Shown: positions 1-11,000 of the stretch, in pieces
Layout: each line of letters opens with the position of its first letter
Position numbering within the stretch: the stretch's first letter is position 1
Source of the DNA: Patiria miniata
Lineage: Eukaryota > Echinodermata > Asteroidea > Valvatida > Asterinidae
Length of the DNA stretch: 64,000 nucleotides
Reading direction: 5' to 3'
NCBI RefSeq assembly: GCF_015706575.1
Contig: NW_024037062.1
Span: forward strand, 9,792,811-9,856,810
Notes under the pieces: model-generated
Told to the model about the DNA's origin: nothing
Database searches by the model: none
Seen by the model: only the letters and a program-made list of their open reading frames with translations
Translations under genes and position numbers: made by a program

Positions 1-154
1 TATGCTGAACTATTCACACAATTTGAGATTTTCAGGTCGCACACAACATCCCGCATCATTGAAGCAGTCCTGTAAGATTATTTTCAATTCAACGTGAGAT
101 GCGCCACTTTTTTTCCCACTGAAGCTTTATGAGTCTAAAACCCATCGATCACAA

Positions 155-463
155 TCACCTGAGATGATAGCATGGCACCTGCTGCTCAATGGAGTATAAA
201 TCCAAAGACTCCAGCGTATACAGATGAGATCCATATCTGTTGAATTTCCCACCTGCCCCGAGTTCTACTTTTCTATCGTTGCTTTCAAGTGAAGTTTCAT
301 CGTCAGATTGCTTTCGATTTGAGTTCGCCATTTGGTTGATAATTCTTGGCGTTCGATAAAGGCTATACCATTCTACGTGAAGTGGTCTGCGACAGTCGAT
401 TCTTAAAGTTAAAGGTATTTGTAATACCATTTTGTAAACATCCGAAAACGAAACTGCCAACAT
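155..463 (-). CDS. Possible terminal exon of an unknown gene
   Basis: A 102-codon frame with a mixed hydrophilic composition reads like a cytoplasmic tail (text such as RRPLHVEWYSLYRTPRI). The ATG is immediately preceded by an in-frame TAA; a GGCAG acceptor lies just inside. No homology is recognised and the remaining exons, if any, would lie at higher coordinates or do not exist. Kept only as a low-confidence candidate. Confidence 0.15.
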   Translation of the reverse strand: MLAVSFSDVYKMVLQIPLTLRIDCRRPLHVEWYSLYRTPRIINQMANSNRKQSDDETSLESNDRKVELGAGGKFNRYGSHLYTLESLDLYSIEQQVPCYHLR

Positions 464-739
464 TTATGAAATAGCCTATACTTGATTGGACGTAAATAAT
501 AGGATCAAGCAAAAACTCCTCGCGCCTACTAGTATGCTGTCGGTTTCAAGACAAAAAACAAGAATTACCATCGTACCTCGACCTTTGGTTCGGATCGAAT
601 CATCGTTGGAAAACTGACTTTTGTTCAAATACTGCCCCCGAGTTTCCATATTTAGTTAGTCCACAATTCGTTTGCAATCAGTTACACATCCGTGAACTGA
701 TGCAAGTCAGCTAGTCTGGTTCCCTTATTACCTGAGAAT

Positions 740-950
740 TCTCCGACGTCTATAAATTGCTCCGTTTCGTCTGAAGTAGGGTCAGGGAACCAGACTACAA
801 GAACAGCATGTTTTTCTTGTTTTTTTTCCAACATCTATGAACAAACTTTAAACAGGTCAGTGTAACAATATTTGCAATAAAATACTGACCCACAAATCCA
901 TCAATTTCTGAAAATTACAGCAAATGCCATTGTTATCCACTCCCTTTATG
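740..950 (-). repeat. Partial diverged copy of the 8,054 MITE
   Basis: Inverse of the left half of the element at 8,054: TTTCTGAAAATTACAGCAAA, then TTACAAATACT-like and GTTCATAGATGTTGG-like text in the same order. No right half is seen. Confidence 0.45.
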
Positions 951-1559
951 CGTCTCGGTCAAAATTTAGTCAAATGCCTTAACGTAGTGAACGTTATCAA
1001 TGTGCATGTGTACCATGTTGTAATTTTAACCTTTTTCATAACACTCTTGACGTCTTGAAGTGTGAGAGAGACGATTCAATTCCCTTCAGTCGAAATTAGC
1101 TCTAACTCCCTAGGGGTTGTGCAAAATCGTATTGAAGTTGGAGGATTCAGGACTAGTGTTAGGGCTAAGAAGATCAAGCTTTTTCTCGTTGCTATTAAAA
1201 GTATTATTCAAAGGAGCCCTTTTGGTAAAAAAAGGGGGCATAGAGGGCCGTGTGGTTATAGGGTTCATAACTCACATATTGGCTCGTGACGGACTTAGGG
1301 TACAAAGAAAGTCTTAAAGAACTGGGTTTTGGTGAGGGTCACAGTTACGCTCCGATTTTCCGCATTTCGTTTGAAAAATTCCCAAAATATTCACGTACGT
1401 ATTGTATTCTAGAAAGATGCAGTGAAAGATGCAAGATTGTGCTGGGTTTTTTTTCATTTCTTCTCGGGAAAGAGAGAAAACAATAACACTCACCACTGCA
1501 CACTTAAAGCCGCGCACGATCATTTGCAATTACCAGGAAAAACCTACCTATTTAATGAC

Positions 1560-1830
1560 AGAAACTTGTTCAAAGTGAAGATAGGACTGGTATCAAATAC
1601 CCTGTGAAATTATTCCGCCTGAATTGGTATCGTTTGGAAGAAAACAAACATTGAAGGTGGTTTCAAAACAGTGCCAGCTGGCACACTTTTGCTACGTGCG
1701 TTAGCAACGTAGTCCAGTTGCGAGACCCAACAAGAGTAAGCATACATTTTCTCTGTTTTCACAAAATGTAGTATTCACTAAGCTGAAACTTCAACAGGTT
1801 AGTTATGCACCCTACTCACGATTTTGAGCA
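1560..1830 (-). mobile_element. Diverged family-1-like MITE relic
   Basis: CCTGTGAAATTATTCCGCCT and AAGCTGAAACTTCAACAGGT match the inverse of the family 1 interior in the right order. Strongly decayed; ends unresolved. Confidence 0.4.
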
Positions 1831-3314
1831 ATTTTGAGCCACGTTGCTATATAATCCGGATCGGGTCAAAAACTATAGTCACGCGAGAAATCCCAATAAT
1901 TTTGTTTTCATCCAGAACCACCCCAAGGCGTGCATTTCCGATCTTATTTCGATTAAAACCGCAATTCGAGATTTCTTTAATATTTTTGAGCACGTAAATA
2001 TCTCAGAGCCAATTAATTACAGATTCGAGACATGCACCATGGCGCCCCACTCAGTCGTCGGCTGGGTACTTGGCAGAGTATCTAGAACACCATGGCAGTG
2101 GCACAATTTACCAATCGTGGAAGGACGTTGCAACAAATAAAGATAGTTATCAATGTTTCCAACGTATCGTTGGATTGTTGTAAATACAAAATAACCAACT
2201 AACGCTATAGTCACCAAATACTTAATAACCATTCCTCTTTCTTATAGTGAGGGTTTAATATGCAAGTTTTGGCAAAATATGTTGCCAACCACGGCTTACA
2301 TTATGGTCCTGTGGCAGCCCATTAAAAATTGACGCACAATGTTTACAAACGAAAGAAAATTAAGTTTGGTTTCCTGACCACATGATCATACGTCTCACAA
2401 TAGTTCGTAAGTCGGGTAACCGCCACTTTCAAAAATAGAACATAACGCTGCAAAATTAATAGCCCATCGCTCGGAAAAAAAAACCTGAGCGCGTGCTTGC
2501 ACAAAGTCTGTATCAGACATTTTAATACAGATCGTATACTGGGAACTACGCCTGGTATTAACATTCTCAAATGCAAGTTTTTAATTTATGAGCTCAGTTT
2601 TGTTTTAGGATTGATAATAACCATGACTATTTTATTGGTAAAAAAAAAAACATTTTGAACTTGGAGATACCCCAACTATCGCGGACATATCCGAGTCTCA
2701 ACGAAAACGCATTCGGAGAACTTCGCCCATTTTCGTAAACGGGCATGATGCTCAGAATAGTCTGAAACTTTTGGTCTGGGAACCAGACTTATTAGATGTG
2801 GGATTTGGCACCTCCCAAGATTTTTATGGTGTAAAACGAGGATTTTCTCTTGTTCCTCTTCCCTTTTCCTTTGTTTGTACTTTTTTTGCAACAGCTCTCA
2901 TTGGTTTTGTACACGTTTTCTAATCGAGGTCGAGGTCGTCCTCGATTCAGTCGATGATGTTGCACGTGTGTGTCCTCGATTTACACCATAAACACGCACA
3001 CACAGAAACACAACCAGTGTGTAAATTAATACATGGCCTGTCAAAAGTAAAATAACTGTAGTAGTACATCAGTTATATTCCGTTTGTGTCATATTTCCGA
3101 TAAAAAACCTCTTTGTGTATTACATCCCAACATCACAATATATAAATATAATATATTTTTTTTAGAGAATATAATATTTCAAGTAAATGTACAGTTGAAA
3201 ATATTTCAATTTAACATGTAGGATTGTACGGTTCGTGACGTTCGGATGTAACATTTTTACGGTTTTCAAATAAACTCTAAGTACATTTACGTCCTGTTTA
3301 TTTCCTTTTAATGT

Positions 3315-3590
3315 ACCCTTCAGGAGACATCTTTTCGTCGTAAGTTATACCTTCGGGAGACGCCAGACATTAAGGAGACATTTCAATGTCTCCCTCATGT
3401 CGCAACTCCTATTTAGAGGCAACATTTTATCGTCGTAAATAGGCTAGATTGATTGCCCGTGGTCCAAACCATTAATGTACCAACATTCCTGGAGGTAGGA
3501 TAAGGGAAAGTTAGGGTTAGGAGTCATAAAAGTTGGAACGATTTTGTGCACAACCCTATGGGAATGTCTCCCTAACGTATAATTTCCGGT
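3315..3590 (+). repeat. Dispersed repeat, copy 1
   Basis: AAGTTATACCTTCGGGAGAC, CTATTTAGAGGC, TAGATTGATTGCCCGTGGTC and GTGCACAACCCTATGGGAAT recur in the same order at 8,515-8,765. Confidence 0.65.
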
Positions 3591-3849
3591 AATTCAACAT
3601 TTTCTTGTGTATTATAGACTAGTTACTTTTTATACGATGGAGCACCCACTAGTGAATAGACTAACTTCTTACTTAAGTATCGCTCCTCTCTATATAACCA
3701 TTAAATGGTATAATTTAAGTACAAGTATTATATTTAAGTATAAAAACAAGTGTTTATAGTTTACAGTGTTTCATCATTTTGCTTCTTTACAAGGGAACCA
3801 GCGATAATACTCTTCTTTTTAACTGGTTCTCGGCAGATACTATGATACT

Positions 3850-4118
3850 TAACACAGCGTTAAACCCATAACTTCGATAACACTTTTGGGTGCATTTTGC
3901 CTGCGACAAGTTAAACATGGAGGATATATTCTCCCATTTTTTTGTTAAATGGCACGTCGTGGAATGTTCTGTAAAACATTTAGACTTAAACACAGCAAAC
4001 ATTTCGGAGCTACAGTGAGTAAGGTTGAGTTTGTTGAAAGTTTCAAGAACTTGAGGCTTATCGCAGGAAGAGCTCTTCTCAGTGTCATTTTCAAGGCATT
4101 CAAGAGTAGGCGCTATAC
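3850..4118 (-). CDS. Unidentified cysteine-rich open segment (possible exon)
   Basis: Not recognised. A minus-strand frame is open from 4134 to 3787 (115 codons), and an acceptor-like ATGTAG ends at 4118. The peptide holds eight cysteines and four N-glycosylation sequons (NDT, NLT, NIS, NLS), as in a secreted or extracellular domain. The ATG at 4134 has a stop two codons upstream in frame. Codon use looks coding-like, but no clear donor or partner exon is visible, so it may be an orphan exon, a pseudogene remnant or chance. The true ends are uncertain. Confidence 0.28.
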
Positions 4119-4248
4119 TACATGATTTAATCATTAAAAGTTACGTTTGCAATATTTTATACAAAATAAATATCTCGCAGGTATATCTATAGTACTGTTT
4201 GATATGAGTACAGTTCAGTTTAGATTCTTTATTCGCATAAAAATGCAA

Positions 4249-4278
4249 AATAAAAAGGTATATATATACCTTTTTATT
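4249..4278. repeat. 30-bp perfect palindrome
   Basis: AATAAAAAGGTATAT followed directly by its exact inverse. AT-rich, no loop. It lies next to a longer hairpin. Confidence 0.85.
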
Positions 4279-4304
4279 ATTTTTTTGTACTTTTTATTTA
4301 TATT

Positions 4305-4405
4305 TTTGTACTTGTGTATTTTTGTTTTTGTGTAATATGTATCTGTATACGATCTGTATACAGATACATATTACCCAAAAACAAAAATACACAAGTACAA
4401 AATTA
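4305..4405. repeat. Long hairpin with arms of about 45 bp
   Basis: GTACTTGTGTATTTTTGTTT through ATGTATCTGTATA on the left is mirrored on the right after a loop of a few bases (GATC), with one or two mismatches. No genes overlap. Confidence 0.85.
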
Positions 4406-5031
4406 CACATATAAACAGTACACAAAAACTCTTTAAAACAATCATTACATCATCGCAGTAATCTCCCTCATCTGATTAGCAACCCTAATCCCGTCTTCAT
4501 TACTACAACAAAAGGCATTCCATTCCTATATAACATTAGAGTAATAATATTTTTTGTATAATTTAGCAGTCAATTACATCAGCCGTATAAGTTAACTCTT
4601 GCGTGATCGTTTACAACAATAATTATTTTATAGTATTTAAAAACAAGTCATACAACTATTACAAGGTAATTTGAATTCTGTTGTAATCTTCGCAAATACT
4701 TATGCAAAAAAGGAACTTCCGGTGAAAAGTAGGCATACAATGAATATTCATTAACGTGTGACGTAACATGAATATTCAATCATTTATGACATAATATGAA
4801 TATCTCATATATCGTGTGGAATTACATAATGAAAACCAAACAAGTGAACAACATTGACTATACTAGTGCGCATGGAATTTTTGGTCGATGAATTAGCGCA
4901 ATTCCATAGTTTATAGCTTTATATAACCATAGAGCATCATCTTTTGTGATACAAGGGGTTGTTCGTTATAGCCAAATGCTCGTTAGAACGGTGTTCGTTA
5001 TAGCGGCGTTTTACTGTACACGGGTTTCGAT

Positions 5032-5037
5032 TTTATT
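5032..5037 (-). terminator. Candidate opsin poly(A) signal
   Basis: AATAAA on the minus strand, about 40 nt after the opsin stop codon (TGA at 5081-5079). It is the first such hexamer downstream; it would give an unusually short 3'UTR, so a more distal site is possible. Confidence 0.4.
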
Positions 5038-5078
5038 TGGTACACGAACCGTATGTAGACTTCGGTCCTTTTATCTGT

Positions 5079-8000
5079 TCATAGTTTCGTCAGTTCGTCT
5101 CGATCACTTAGCGAGGCTGCCGGGTTATCGTATGCCACATACTGGCCTTGTATCTTGGCCCCATCCCGTGATTTCATGACCAAGTTGACATTACCCGAGT
5201 CAACGGTCGAGGTGTCGGGGAGGGACCTTCGTCTCTGCTCGCTCACCGGCTCCTGGTCGTTGTTGGTGGTGTTCTTGTTGGCCCGTTCTCGCCCGCCTTT
5301 CAGAGAGCTCTTGGCGGGTTTGTGGTGCAACGCCCCACTATCCATCTCAATCTCATCGGTCTTGGTGGAAACAGTGGACATGACAGTGCCGGTCCTGTCC
5401 CGCTTGTCCACCTCCGAGATCACGGACCGGACACTGGTAGCCCTGGAGTCGGTGTTGCGGTTGTCGCTGGACATGGAGCGGGTGGTGGACCGATGCTGGC
5501 GGCGGCTCTCCGCTTCCCCACAACAGTAGACGAAGAAACGATCGCGAAGAGCTTCCTTGAAGCGCTGGTGGGAGATGGCGTAGACTAAGGGATTCCAGCT
5601 AGCTGAACTCTTAGCGAAGAGGACTGGAATGACTTGACCCATCGGGGTGACCAAAGCACTATCGATATACTCCCCGATGAACGCAATGGATGCGTACGGC
5701 ATCCACGACGCGCAGAACAGGACGGTGAGCATGATGCCCACCTTGGCGATCTGCCACTCGACGTTATCGGCTTTGACTTTGCGAATGGCGGATGCCTGCG
5801 CCTTATCGTTGCCGGGAGATCGCAGATCATTCTGCACCCTCATAAGCTGCAGGCGATGCTGTCGTAAGGTGTATGCGATGTGAGCATAACATGCTATGAT
5901 CACCCCTAATGGGATCAGAAAGCCAAACATGAAGATCACGCCAACGTACAGCCTGTTCTTCAGCGATAGATCCAGGTATTCGAACGTGCAGTTGACACCA
6001 TAGCCTTCCAGGACGTAGGCTCCAAAGCCAAAGAAGGGTAGGAGGGCCCAGATCATGCTGTATATCCAGACGAGCAGGATTTTATAGACGGCTTTACGTT
6101 TGGTCACTGTGCGCATAGCCTCCATAGAATGGCATATCACATAGTGTCTGTTGAAAAGAATAGCATGCCTGTGGGTTTTAATACATTCAGAACGGTTAAA
6201 ACAGGTGCAGACAAAAGTGCTGAGGTGCTGTGCGTTAAAAGGACATTACGGCCCGAAATCCCCGGAATTCGTACGTTTTGGATTGTTTGCTTGTCCTATT
6301 TCAAAGCTCTGGTCGAAAAGATACTATCCCAATGTCTTACCGTTTCCCGAGAAAACACGGAAAAGGTAACGGTTGGTTACATCGGACGCGGCGGACATTC
6401 TGTTGCATACGCATACGTATTTCCAGCCGTGTCCATTCAATGCACGGTACTCGTACTGTGTGTCACATAATAAACACAGCACTAATACACAAAGGTTGTT
6501 TCTCGCACGTCCGCATCATGCGACGCACTAGCTGGTGGAATATGTGCGGTAGGCTTCACGACTAGCACCCAACAGCTCGATTTAGGAGTCAAAATGTTGA
6601 CCCCGGAAATTCGTTCTCGCAAGAAAAACACAAAACGCCCAGTTTTTAAAGGATGGTAGCGTGGACGTTTATATCTTATACTTTTAAATGCGCTTTCCAA
6701 TTAACATCATTTCGTTTAAAGTGCGTTTTGCAGCACAATTCGGCGCATGCCAGGAAGTAATATCCCTTTTACTGTGCGGTGCTTTCGGAGTTTGATTCAG
6801 CTTCAGAAACATTTGTTTTGGCCAATTCTCTTGGTATTTTTTGTTGTTCCAATGTCTAGACTACTGTGTGGAAAGAAACATAAAGAATACAAGAAAGAAT
6901 TTTATAATGAATCATCTTCATGCACCCCACGTTAAACATGAGTCGTGTACCAGTCCAAAAAAAGAGAAAAGGTCAAGGTCAACGGTGATTTAAAAAAAAC
7001 AACTGGGAAAACAGACTTATTGGCCAGGCTTCTTATACTTGGCATCAGAGTCACATCCGAACTCTGCGTCCAAGACAAGACAAGGCTAATGAAGTTACAT
7101 GTAGTCTGGGCAGGAACCAGACTCAAATCAAGTTCACACAGGGTGAGTCAAAAAGAAAGTGACCGAATTAGATTTTTTTTTAATATGTGGCTCTCTCCAT
7201 TTCATAAAAAAAATAACACAGGGATAAAGTACCTGTTATTGACTTGTGACTGTGACGATTTCACGTGATTTGCATACTCTATTCCAAAGTTATGTCTATT
7301 TTAAGAAAAAGATCACAAAATCGAGCTGTCCACCACTGATCACCATCGAACTGAAGAATACCCATTAAATACAATGAAACACGGACGTTTTCCCACCTCC
7401 ACGAATGAACAAAAACTTGAAAAGGAAAACGGACAAAAATCGCCATGAATATTTAGGGGGAAAAAAGTTGTCTTGCTCATCATATTCCAAACGCAAAGTC
7501 TGACAGTAGGCCTAAACCTAATGTTTCAGTCTTGACTTAAATTATTTAAACCCATTTGTGTTTGATTGCTTGTGTGTGATGAATTCTCACTCAGCTCAAT
7601 AGCTTCCAATGACATTTCATGAACAGCTGTAAAAATGGGTTCTTTTAGTGAAACATGATTTAACTTCAGTTAGCATGGATCAATTTCAGTAATTCTTTGT
7701 TCACATGAGTGGAAGACCATGCTCTTTTAAGACATACTTCATTGGTGTATCAAATTTGATTGCTTTTTAAGAATCGTAAATCATAAATCCAGGTCACTTT
7801 CTTTTTGACTCACCCCGCAGTTGTGCCTGTTTTGTCTGTTTGGACCCACGAGAGACTGAATTACAGTGCTCAAGATTGATCATGCTCGTGTGGTAAGTCA
7901 GAGTTTTGAGTTGATCGTTTTCACGCTGACATGTTGTCGAGTCGTTTAGCTTCAAATTGCTAATTCGAAGTAAAATACCGTCCTCTTTGTGCACGATACA

Positions 8001-11000
8001 CGTTAATTAACTATTAACTCATCGATGACTGTGTGATTCAGATGTACCCTTAAAGGGAATGTACAACATTTGCTTTTGCTGCAATTTTCAGAAATAAATG
8101 GATTTGGAGGATAAGTATGTTATAGAAAATATTGTTAAACTGACTTAATTCACGTTTTGGGCTTGTAGATGCTGGGAAAACGAAGAAAACCTATCATATT
8201 CTTGTAGTCTGGTTATACACTTTTGGGCATTTTAAGGTCAGAAAATAAGTCTAGGAAGCTTGAACCCCTTCACAGGTGTGTAATCAATTGCAAACAAAAG
8301 TCAGAATAACTAAATATGAAAAAGTAGGAACAGTTTTTGAAGAAAGCCAGTTTTCTCCAACGCTGGTCGGCCGACCAGCGTTGGAAAAATACAGTTTTTC
8401 TTGAAAATGACAGCACACCAGGAGCCACGGTTTTAAAGGATGCTTTAGGCTGTTCAGTAAGGTATTACGTGATAATTTGATCATTCCGTTCTTTGATGTT
8501 TGCAAATGTTGTATCTTCCCTTTAAGGAGATTGTTCCGTCTTAAGTTATACCTTTAAGGAGACAAGGTACACTAAGGAGACAATAATTTGAATGTCCCCC
8601 TATTTAGAGGCGAAATTGTAGCTAGATTGATGGCTCGTGGTCCAAAACATAAATGTACCAAAATTCGTTGGGGTAGGATAAGGTAACATGGGGGTAAGGG
8701 CTCATGAAAGCTGAGGGAAAAAAATATGTGCACAACCCTATGGGAATGTCTGCCTTAAGGTACTATTCTAGAAAACAAAATTGCATATTCGTGAGCAAAA
8801 GTGGCAGAGGCAGAAACCTCAATGTTACAGCTATTTCAGCACCAAAATTTGCCAGACATTTGGATAATTTGCTGTCGTTAATTTTCTCTTCTGTTATGAT
8901 TCATTGTTTGTAAGCCAATGGGCAAAGTTTTCTCACAAATGTTTTCATGGGCAATTTTGGGTTCACAGTTTGAACAGAAAACCCCTAAACTGAACAGTGT
9001 CTTCCTGAAGTGACATCACAGCAACAGCGCCCTCATTTGTCAGGAAAAACATGGAAAATGTTTAAATGTTTAAAGAAGTGCACTTTTCAATAAGGGTAAC
9101 CAAAAAGGGATGTCAAATAGTTTTCATACATTTAAGAGGAGAAGAAAGTTGCACAAGCTATGTTCCAAAGTAAAATTCATGTCATGAGCCCTATTTAAAA
9201 GTGTTGGTACCTGGAAAATCGCCATGCCATAGCCTCCCCACCCGCCCAGATTGGCTTACCTGTCGAGTGCTATGGCCGTCATTGTAATGATTGACATAAA
9301 GCCAAACAAGCCGCCTAAGAAACCGTAGATCTCGCAAACTGAAATGCATAAATAGAAGAAGCACATGTAGTGGAGACAAGTAATCAGAGAAAGTGCTATA
9401 AGGCCAAAAAAAGTATCCGGTTTCTGGTATGGAGCTTGCCCCAAAAGTGGTGCGGCGACGCGGGTTTGTTTGTTTGTTTTTTTACCCAACTTTTTTTTCT
9501 CTTCAAATGTCGGCTGATGTTGCAGATGACGCTTCGATCCCCTTAAAACTCTCAAAATATCCTTCAGAGTGCAACTTGAGGTGACCTCAGTATGGCCATA
9601 AGGCTTGAGAAGTATATTGAGCTAATTAAAAAGCGTTTACAGGTTCCAGATACACGACTATCGCTCCGTCAGTCTGGCTGCCAGACGCACCATTACAAAA
9701 TTACAACACCGTCTGCAAATGGTGCCCGACTAAATTTAGTGCAAAATATATGAGAGCGCAGAGAGGCCATATAAAGCTTATACTCGATCGTAACCCCATC
9801 TAAAAACACGTTAAAATTGTGCAGCAGCAGGATTGCAGTCAAACCAGTGGGTTTGCCGGTTTTGAGACATCATCTTACATTGAAAAAAAAAAACCTTTTT
9901 AATTTTGCCGACGCGCATGGCTACGGCGACGCGCACGCATACCAGAAACCGGAGACTTTTTTGGGGCCTAAACTATAAGAATTTATTCCGAATCAGGTGA
10001 CATATTTAGCTGTTCACGTGATATGTTTCACGCATGCGCATTCTGGTAATTGACTATAATTGGTTGCATAAATAAATAATTGCATCCGGGTCATATTAAC
10101 CTAATTCTTTTCGGAGTCAATTATATGACACTGGGTCAAAATGACCCCTGGGAAATTGTTTCCGGTTTATTTTGATCCGGGATCCTCGGCAAAAGCGTCA
10201 AAAATGTATCTCTGTCTTAGACTAGAGTATAGATGTCACATTGTACACTCTTAAAAGTCCCAGATCACATTCGACCCAAATCCGGATCAAATATGACCTG
10301 ACGCTTCGGGTAAAATGACATTTCTCCGGGTCATTTGACCGGAAGAAGTGGTACTTTGGCACACCCCAAAAATGTCAATTTGAACAAAAACCGTGTCATT
10401 TGTACACAAAAAAAAGGAGATATTTTGACCCGGATATCGGGATGTCCGGGTCGAATCTGATCCGGTGAGCATACAAGTTTTGGACTCTATGAGATATGTT
10501 CTCATCGGTTGTATTGCGCATGCCTTTCAGTGAAGATAATTCGGCAATGACAGGTCACGTGTGAGGTTTAGAGTCCATATAAGGTAAAAAAAAAAAAAAA
10601 AAAAAAATGATCAGATTCCACAGGAATCCAAATTTCTTATGACAATGGGACTTTATTTCCCGGTAGTTCTTACCCAAATCGCCGAAGAGCCATCTTCCTC
10701 GGATAGTCGATGCGAACATGAGGGGGAAGTTGGTGAGGACCATGGACAGATCACTGAATGCCAGGTTGACTATCAGCATATTGGGTGCCGTGCGCAGAGA
10801 CTTGGTCCTGCAAATAGCCCAACAGAAAAATCATGGTCATGTGGTGATCTGTAAAATCCATGATAAAACCTTGGATAGATTTGTTATCTAAAAGTTGAAG
10901 GCATATTTAGTGGGGACTGTGGCCTAAACCCATCCGCTGAGTTCATGAATATGAAGTTATACCCTCAAAAAAATCTGTATTAGAGAGGTCTGAGAGCCAT

